Source: Pseudomonadota bacterium (lineage in GTDB: Bacteria; Pseudomonadota; Gammaproteobacteria; Xanthomonadales; Xanthomonadaceae). From it: a stretch of 13,324 bases of DNA. Each line of letters opens with the position of its first letter. Position 1 is the stretch's first letter. The DNA is taken from positions 1 through 13,324 of the forward strand of contig JAEWNA010000091.1 in assembly GCA_023392975.1 (NCBI GenBank), read 5' to 3'. The translations under genes and the position numbers were made by a program. The notes under the pieces were generated by a model. That model was given only the letters and a program-made list of their open reading frames with translations, made no database searches and was not told the DNA's origin. Of the stretch, positions 7,282 through 13,324 are shown in pieces.

Positions 7282-8190
7282 ATGGCCAGGCAGCGCACCC
7301 TCCGCAACACCATCCGCGCCACCGGCGTGGGGCTGCACAGCGGCGAGAAGGTGTACCTGACCCTGCGTCCGGCCCCGGTCGATGCCGGCATCGTGTTCCG
7401 CCGCGTGGACCTGGATCCGGTGGTCGAGATCCCCGCCCGCGCCGACCTCGTCACCGAGACCATGCTCTGCACCGGCCTCTCGCGCGACGGCGGCAAGGCG
7501 ATGACCGTCGAACACCTGATGTCCGCGCTCGCCGGCCTCGGCGTCGACAACGTCTACATCGACCTGTCCGCGCCGGAAGTGCCGATCATGGACGGCTCGT
7601 CCGGTCCGTTCGTGTTCCTGCTGCAGTCGGCCGGCATCGTCGAGCAGAACGCACCCAAGCGCTTCATCCGCATCCTCTCGCCGGTGGAAGTGCGCGACGG
7701 TGACAAGATCGCCCGGTTCGAGCCGTACGACGGCTTCCGCCTCGGCTTCACCGTCGAATTCAGCCATCCGGCCATCCCGTCGTCGCAGTCGCGCGCGGTG
7801 GTCGAGTTCTCGACCGAGAATTACGTCCGCGAGGTCAGCCGCGCCCGTACCTTCGGTTTCATGCGCGACCTCGAGTTCATGCGCGAACGCAACCTGGGCC
7901 TCGGCGGTTCGATGGACAACGCCATCGTACTCGACGAATTCCGGGTGCTGAACGACGACGGCCTGCGCTACGCGGACGAGTTCGTCCGCCACAAGATCCT
8001 CGATGCCGTCGGCGACCTCTACCTCGCCGGTCATCCCATCCTCGGCGCCTACGAAGGCTTCAAGTCGGGTCACGCCCTCAACAACAGGCTGGTCCGTGCC
8101 CTGCTCGCCGAGCAGTCGGCATGGGCGTTCGAAACCTTCCCCGACGACGCTCCGGTGCCCGTGGTCTTCGGCGCCCCGGCGCTGGCCTGA
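7282..8190 (+). CDS. lpxC: LpxC, UDP-3-O-acyl-GlcNAc deacetylase
   Basis: LpxC is the zinc-dependent cytoplasmic deacetylase that makes the committed step of lipid A synthesis, so the organism has a lipopolysaccharide outer membrane. The 302-residue protein is of normal length and opens with MARQRTLRNTIRATGVGLHS. Zinc ligands are His78 (in TVEHL), His237 and Asp241 (in VRHKILDAVGD). Glu77 and His264 (in SGHALNN) are the expected catalytic residues, and SRARTFGFMRD is present at 186-196. The frame is open back to 6940 inside ftsZ, but homology begins only at 7282, after the ftsZ terminator and a -10 site. No clear Shine-Dalgarno is visible. In enterobacteria LpxC level is set by proteolysis through its C-terminus; here the protein ends in FGAPALA, and I cannot judge whether that applies. 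Confidence 0.98.
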   Translation: MARQRTLRNTIRATGVGLHSGEKVYLTLRPAPVDAGIVFRRVDLDPVVEIPARADLVTETMLCTGLSRDGGKAMTVEHLMSALAGLGVDNVYIDLSAPEVPIMDGSSGPFVFLLQSAGIVEQNAPKRFIRILSPVEVRDGDKIARFEPYDGFRLGFTVEFSHPAIPSSQSRAVVEFSTENYVREVSRARTFGFMRDLEFMRERNLGLGGSMDNAIVLDEFRVLNDDGLRYADEFVRHKILDAVGDLYLAGHPILGAYEGFKSGHALNNRLVRALLAEQSAWAFETFPDDAPVPVVFGAPALA

Positions 8191-8221
8191 TCCGCTCCCC
8201 GAGGGCGACACGCTTCCCTGA

Positions 8222-8302
8222 ACGGGTCGGGCGGATTGCCCGATCCGTGAGCGGGGTCGGGCGTTTTACCGAATCTTAACGAAAATGCCCCCGTTTTCTT
8301 AA
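8222..8302. terminator. Palindrome-rich convergent gap between lpxC and dciA, probable terminator region
   Basis: A stem-loop at 8222-8248 pairs ACGGGTCGGGC with GCCCGATCCGT (one G-T pair) around GGATT. A second, looser one pairs GGGCGTTTT (8259-8267) with AAAATGCCC (8282-8290), with CCGTTTTCTT after it. An overlapping imperfect palindrome pairs TTAACGAAAA (8276-8285) with TTTTCTTAA (8294-8302). None is a textbook terminator, but the cluster sits where lpxC and dciA transcripts meet. The hexamer CTTAAC occurs twice here (8275 and 8298). Confidence 0.4.
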
Positions 8303-8388
8303 CCTGCGGTCCGCAACCGGCCGGTAGCATGCGGCCTTCGTGCTCGTCCGGACCGCCTTCCCCACGTGGCGATCCCCTCGGGCAGACC

Positions 8389-8859
8389 TCAGGACGGGTC
8401 CTTCCGCGACGATGCGTCGTCGGCAGCGAGCGCGGTCGCGAAGGCTTCGCGTGCGGCCGCGGACAGGGAGGTGGCGGGCGTCGTCGTGGACGCGCCGGGG
8501 CTCGATGGCCGCAAGCCCAGCGGCCCGGTCGCGGTGCGCACCACCAGGTCGTTCGCTTCCAGCCCGAGGGATCGGGCGGCGTCGAGCAGTTCGGTGGCGG
8601 CCAGGCGCATCCGCGCGTGCCACACCGGGGCATCCACGAGGTACACGAGCCTTCCGCGGTCGATGTTCGCCAGGCGCGCATGCGCCGCGAGCCCGGGCGG
8701 AAGGCGGGGACGAAGTTGCTGATCCAGCGCGTCCAGCCACAGCGCCCGCCGCAGCGAATGCGTGCCCGGGTCGCTGGCGTCGGCGCCCAGCAGGGCGGCG
8801 AGCGCTTCCTTCGGGCCACCGGAGGCGGGCGGGGACGTCGGGGGTCGTGAACGAGACAT
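8389..8859 (-). CDS. dciA: DciA (DUF721), replicative helicase loader
   Basis: DciA is the ancestral bacterial loader of the DnaB helicase, used in species that lack DnaC or DnaI. The 156-residue product matches the DUF721 pattern. After a Pro/Ser-rich N-terminus comes LDALDQQLRPRLPPGLAAHARLANIDRGRLVYLVDAPVWHARMRLAATELL (about 43-92), the KH-like core with its VYLVDAPVWHARMRL strand-helix, then LVVRT (105-109). A low-complexity linker and a terminal helix (SAAAREAFATALAA) follow. The gene lies between lpxC and secA, as DUF721 genes do in Pseudomonas and Vibrio. It is the only minus-strand gene in the window. Its ATG overlaps the possible ATG of the divergent M23 gene within one CATG at 8857-8860, and no Shine-Dalgarno is seen, so a short leader or an internal start is possible. 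Confidence 0.85.
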   Translation of the reverse strand: MSRSRPPTSPPASGGPKEALAALLGADASDPGTHSLRRALWLDALDQQLRPRLPPGLAAHARLANIDRGRLVYLVDAPVWHARMRLAATELLDAARSLGLEANDLVVRTATGPLGLRPSSPGASTTTPATSLSAAAREAFATALAADDASSRKDPS

Positions 8860-9868
8860 GAGATCGATGACTGTACACAGCTACCTCCAGCTTGCGCACC
8901 GCCACGCCGCCCACGCGGCGCACGCCGTTCAGGCGACCGCGGTGCATACCTGGGAACGCCTGCAGCCGCGGATGCGGCGCGGCGCCGCGACGTGCGTCCG
9001 CACGATCCGCCGGAACCCCGCCTACGCCGCCGTCGCGCTGTTCACGGTCGGCACCCTGTTCGGCACGTTCGCCCAGGGCTGGCTGCGCGATGCCGAGTTC
9101 GAGCGGCTCAAGACCGATGTCGTCGCCCAGCGCGATGGCCTCCAGGCCACGCGACGCGAAGCGCAGCGCGAAGTCAATGCGCTGGCCGCGCGCCTCGGCG
9201 AACTGCAGGCCGAGGCCAACCGCCTCAACGCCCTCGGCGAACGCCTGACCCGCGTCGCCCAGCTCGGCGACGGCGAGTTCGATTTCGACAAGCCGGTCGG
9301 CATCGGCGGTGCCGGCCCGGTCCGCGACATGCCCGCCGGCGAACTGCGCACCGACATGACGGCTCTGGGCATGCAGTTGCACCATGCCGGCGGCCAGCTG
9401 TCGGTGCTGGAAGCGCTGCTGTTCAACCGCGAGCTGGACCGCAACGCGACCCCGTCGCGCGCGCCGGTGGCCCACAGCTACATCACGTCCGGCTTCGGCG
9501 GTCGCGCCGATCCCTTCGGCGGCGGCGGCCAGTTCCACAAGGGCATCGATTTCGACGCCAACACCGGCGATCCGGTGCTGGCGGTGGCCGACGGCGTGGT
9601 CACCTATTCCGGCGTGCGCAACGGCTACGGCAACGTGATCGAGATCGACCACGGCAATGGCTACGTGACCCGATATGCCCACAATTCCCGCCTGATCGGC
9701 CAGGTCGGCGATCTGGTCCGCCGCGGCCAGGAGATCGCCAAGGCCGGCTCCACCGGCCGCTCGACCGGCGCCCACGTGCATTTCGAGGTCTGGGAGAACG
9801 GCGCCGTGGTCAATCCCAGGCAGTTCCTCGGCGTCGCCGACGCCGGCACCCCGGACAGCAAGGGCTGA
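8858..9868 (+). CDS. Membrane-anchored M23 (LytM-type) zinc metallopeptidase
   Basis: The 336-residue product has a basic N-terminus, one hydrophobic segment at about 55-73 and a coiled coil at about 78-135. Its C-terminal M23 domain (about 205-325) opens with TSGFGGRADPFGGGGQFHKGIDF. The zinc and catalytic residues are intact: His227 and Asp231 (HKGID), His275 (YAH) and His306/His308 (HVHFE). An intact set predicts an active endopeptidase that cuts peptidoglycan cross-links in the periplasm, unlike degenerate activators such as EnvC. The coiled coil resembles divisome- or elongasome-linked M23 proteins. Starts at 8858 and 8867 are both possible and neither has a strong ribosome site. The first would overlap the divergent dciA start. 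A homologous gene occupies the same place before secA in pseudomonads, but I do not know a firm gene name. Confidence 0.93.
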   Translation: MRSMTVHSYLQLAHRHAAHAAHAVQATAVHTWERLQPRMRRGAATCVRTIRRNPAYAAVALFTVGTLFGTFAQGWLRDAEFERLKTDVVAQRDGLQATRREAQREVNALAARLGELQAEANRLNALGERLTRVAQLGDGEFDFDKPVGIGGAGPVRDMPAGELRTDMTALGMQLHHAGGQLSVLEALLFNRELDRNATPSRAPVAHSYITSGFGGRADPFGGGGQFHKGIDFDANTGDPVLAVADGVVTYSGVRNGYGNVIEIDHGNGYVTRYAHNSRLIGQVGDLVRRGQEIAKAGSTGRSTGAHVHFEVWENGAVVNPRQFLGVADAGTPDSKG

Positions 9869-9889
9869 GGACCGGCCGGTCGGCCGGGC

Positions 9890-9922
9890 TTGATACCCCG
9901 GGGGACCGGCACCAAGTACAAT
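9890..9922 (+). promoter_or_regulatory. Possible secA promoter (weak)
   Basis: TTGATA (9890-9895) and TACAAT (9917-9922) each match the sigma-70 hexamers at five of six positions, but the spacing is 21 bp, longer than usual. If used, the transcript would start about 6 bases before the hairpin at 9935, placing that hairpin in the secA leader. Confidence 0.3.
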
Positions 9923-9934
9923 CGGCTGTTGCGG

Positions 9935-9957
9935 AGGGGCGCAGTGCGCCCCTTTTT
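9935..9957 (+). terminator. Terminator-like hairpin between the M23 gene and secA
   Basis: AGGGGCGC and GCGCCCCT pair perfectly around AGT, followed by a T-run to 9957. It lies 66 bases after the M23 stop and 63 bases before the secA start. The simplest reading is the end of the M23 transcript. Because a TACAAT box lies just ahead, a leader attenuator for secA is an alternative. Confidence 0.75.
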
Positions 9958-10020
9958 GTTGCCGGCCTCCGCCGCAGGGCGCCGCCGGCCCGATTCCTTT
10001 TCCGAAACGTCCCCGACCTC

Positions 10021-12747
<2,727 letters not shown>

Positions 12748-12769
12748 CCGTCCCTGGCGTCTGGGCCCG

Positions 12770-12791
12770 GCCCGCACATCCTTGTGCGGGC
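12770..12791. repeat. Perfect hairpin with CACATCC-N-TGTG core behind secA
   Basis: GCCCGCACA pairs with TGTGCGGGC around the loop TCCT. The core CACATCCTTGTG is nearly identical to that of the last hairpin in the ftsA-ftsZ block (CACATCCCTGTG), while the outer stem bases differ but still pair. This suggests a dispersed palindromic repeat family with a conserved loop. No T-run follows, so it is not a standard terminator. It begins 23 bases after the secA stop. Confidence 0.7.
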
Positions 12792-12806
12792 GTTCGCCGG
12801 CGCGAC

Positions 12807-12826
12807 CTGCCTGTGGGCAGATCGCG
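12807..12826 (+). repeat. Possible decayed partial copy of the secA end
   Basis: The last 12 bases here (12815-12826) are GGGCAGATCGCG, identical to the end of secA at 12733-12744 and followed by a different base. TGCC just upstream also matches if one base is inserted. The copy is out of frame with secA. It may be a remnant of the same event that made the copy at 12840, but it is short. Confidence 0.4.
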
Positions 12827-12839
12827 AATTCCCGGCTCA

Positions 12840-12891
12840 CCCCTGCGGTTCCGGCAAGAAGTACAAGCACTGCCACGGGCAGATCGCCTGA
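12840..12891 (+). pseudogene. Second copy of the secA 3' end (SEC-C zinc tail)
   Basis: The 17 codons from 12841 (CCC TGC...) to the TGA at 12889-12891 repeat the last 17 codons of secA (12697-12747) and encode PCGSGKKYKHCHGQIA and a stop. The offset is 144 bp, so the copy is in the secA frame, and no stop codon intervenes after the secA TAA. Only four differences exist: GGC/GGT, GGT/GGC, GCG/GCC and TAA/TGA. All of them leave the protein unchanged. The first zinc cysteine is replaced by histidine at the repeat edge (CAC for TGC). An intrinsic terminator follows 24 bases later. It has no start codon of its own that would make a sensible protein. A leftover tail from recombination with a diverged secA allele is the simplest explanation. 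Confidence 0.85.
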
Positions 12892-12915
12892 TCGCCGTCG
12901 CCATGCGAGACTCCG

Positions 12916-12947
12916 AAAACACCCGCGGAAGCGGGTGTTTTCCTTTT
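12916..12947 (+). terminator. Intrinsic terminator after the secA region
   Basis: AAAACACCCGC and GCGGGTGTTTT form an 11-bp perfect stem with a GGAA (GNRA) loop, followed by CCTTTT. The A-run on the left arm would also allow some termination on the other strand. It is the likely end of the secA transcript and lies before mutT. Confidence 0.88.
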
Positions 12948-12962
12948 CATGCGCCGCCGGTC

Positions 12963-12991
12963 TTGCCCCGGACATGCCGGGCCGGTAAAAC
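12963..12991 (+). promoter_or_regulatory. Possible mutT promoter
   Basis: TTGCCC (12963-12968) and TAAAAC (12986-12991) match the sigma-70 hexamers at four of six positions each, with an ideal 17-bp spacer. The site follows the terminator at 12916-12947 and would start a leader of about 30 bases before the ATG at 13028. The match is modest. Confidence 0.3.
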
Positions 12992-13027
12992 GGAATGTGC
13001 ACGGACTCCGCACCCCTCCCGTACCGC

Positions 13028-13324
13028 ATGAGCGACCCGGACCGAAGTCGTCACGAAAAGCAGATCCACGTCGTCGCCGGCGTCATCGCCGATGCGCGCG
13101 GCCGCATCCTGCTGGCGCGGCGCACCGCGGGTCGCGATCTGGCGGGGCTGTGGGAATTCCCGGGCGGCAAGGTCGATCCCGGCGAGACGCCTGAAGAAGC
13201 GCTGGTGCGCGAGCTGCGCGAGGAACTGGGCATCGAGGCGCGCGTCGGCGAACCCGTCATCGACGTGCCGCAGCGCTATCCGCACAAGCGTCTGCGTCTG
13301 GACGTGCGCCATGTCGCCTCCTGG
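13028..13324 (+). CDS. mutT: MutT-type Nudix hydrolase, 5' part (cut by window end)
   Basis: MutT hydrolyses 8-oxo-dGTP and so prevents A:T to C:G mutations; the gene follows secA in many gammaproteobacteria. The visible 99 residues start MSDPDRSRHEKQIHVVAGVI and contain a complete Nudix box at residues 47-69, with the required Gly47, Glu53, Arg61-Glu62, Glu65-Glu66 and Gly68. The preceding RRTAGRDLAGLWEFPGGK is typical of MutT. An in-frame ATG at 12995 would add 11 residues (MCTDSAPLPYR), but neither start has a good ribosome site, and homology fits 13028 better. The gene runs off the window. In some related bacteria MutT is fused to a thiamine-phosphate-synthase-like domain, which cannot be tested here. 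Confidence 0.93.
   Translation, partial: MSDPDRSRHEKQIHVVAGVIADARGRILLARRTAGRDLAGLWEFPGGKVDPGETPEEALVRELREELGIEARVGEPVIDVPQRYPHKRLRLDVRHVASW

Noticed and set aside
8329..8850. Forward open frames opposite dciA
   Set aside because: Arg/Gly-rich shadows. The minus-strand protein shows the DUF721 pattern and the expected gene order.
9870..9887. Palindrome GACCGGCCGGTC and the nested CCGGCC/GGCCGG stem right after the M23 stop
   Set aside because: Short, all G/C and without a T-run. Such palindromes arise easily in this composition, and the better terminator is at 9935-9957.
9869..10020. SecM-like arrest peptide before secA
   Set aside because: Only a TTG-started frame of low complexity exists, which runs into secA. 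It has no signal peptide and no recognisable stall sequence.

Overview
This window is a stretch of conserved core chromosome: the distal half of the dcw (division and cell wall) cluster, followed by the lpxC-secA-mutT segment that usually lies beside it in gammaproteobacteria. The DNA is very GC-rich, with strong G/C preference at third codon positions. The protein sequences and the gene order (lpxC, then dciA on the opposite strand, then an M23 peptidase, then secA, then mutT) fit the Xanthomonadaceae/Lysobacteraceae (Lysobacter, Luteimonas, Pseudoxanthomonas, Xanthomonas and relatives). The genus cannot be fixed from the sequence alone.

Layout. Bases 1-5559 carry the end of ftsW, then murG, murC, ddlB, ftsQ and ftsA. 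Each of these five junctions is a 4-nt start/stop overlap (ATGA or GTGA), so this block is probably translated as one coupled operon that makes lipid II and the divisome proteins. The pattern stops abruptly after ftsA. A 245-bp gap holds four perfectly abutting hairpins (5566-5677), and ftsZ follows at 5805-7049 with its own ribosome binding site. Behind ftsZ come a hairpin and a strong intrinsic terminator (7108-7136), then a promoter-like -10 element and lpxC (7282-8190). A palindrome-rich gap separates lpxC from the convergent dciA gene (8389-8859, minus strand). dciA is divergent from an M23 metallopeptidase gene, and their predicted start codons overlap inside a single CATG. A terminator-like hairpin (9935-9957) precedes secA (10021-12747). 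The window ends in the first 99 codons of a mutT-type Nudix gene.

How the genes work together. MurG, MurC and Ddl supply peptidoglycan precursors. FtsQ, FtsA and FtsZ (with FtsW) build the septal machine. LpxC commits carbon to lipid A, SecA drives protein export, the M23 protein is likely to cut peptidoglycan from the inner membrane side, and DciA loads the replicative helicase. MutT cleans the nucleotide pool.

The genes themselves are ordinary and complete. The unusual material lies between them. The best item is a second copy of the 3' end of secA (12840-12891), which sits 144 bp downstream and in the same frame. It differs from the true end only at synonymous sites plus a stop-for-stop change, and it lies just ahead of an intrinsic terminator. 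The next best are the four-hairpin block between ftsA and ftsZ, and a related hairpin behind secA with the same CACATCC-N-TGTG core. I found no transposase, CRISPR array, tRNA, rRNA or toxin-antitoxin gene, and no sign of a new multi-gene system.
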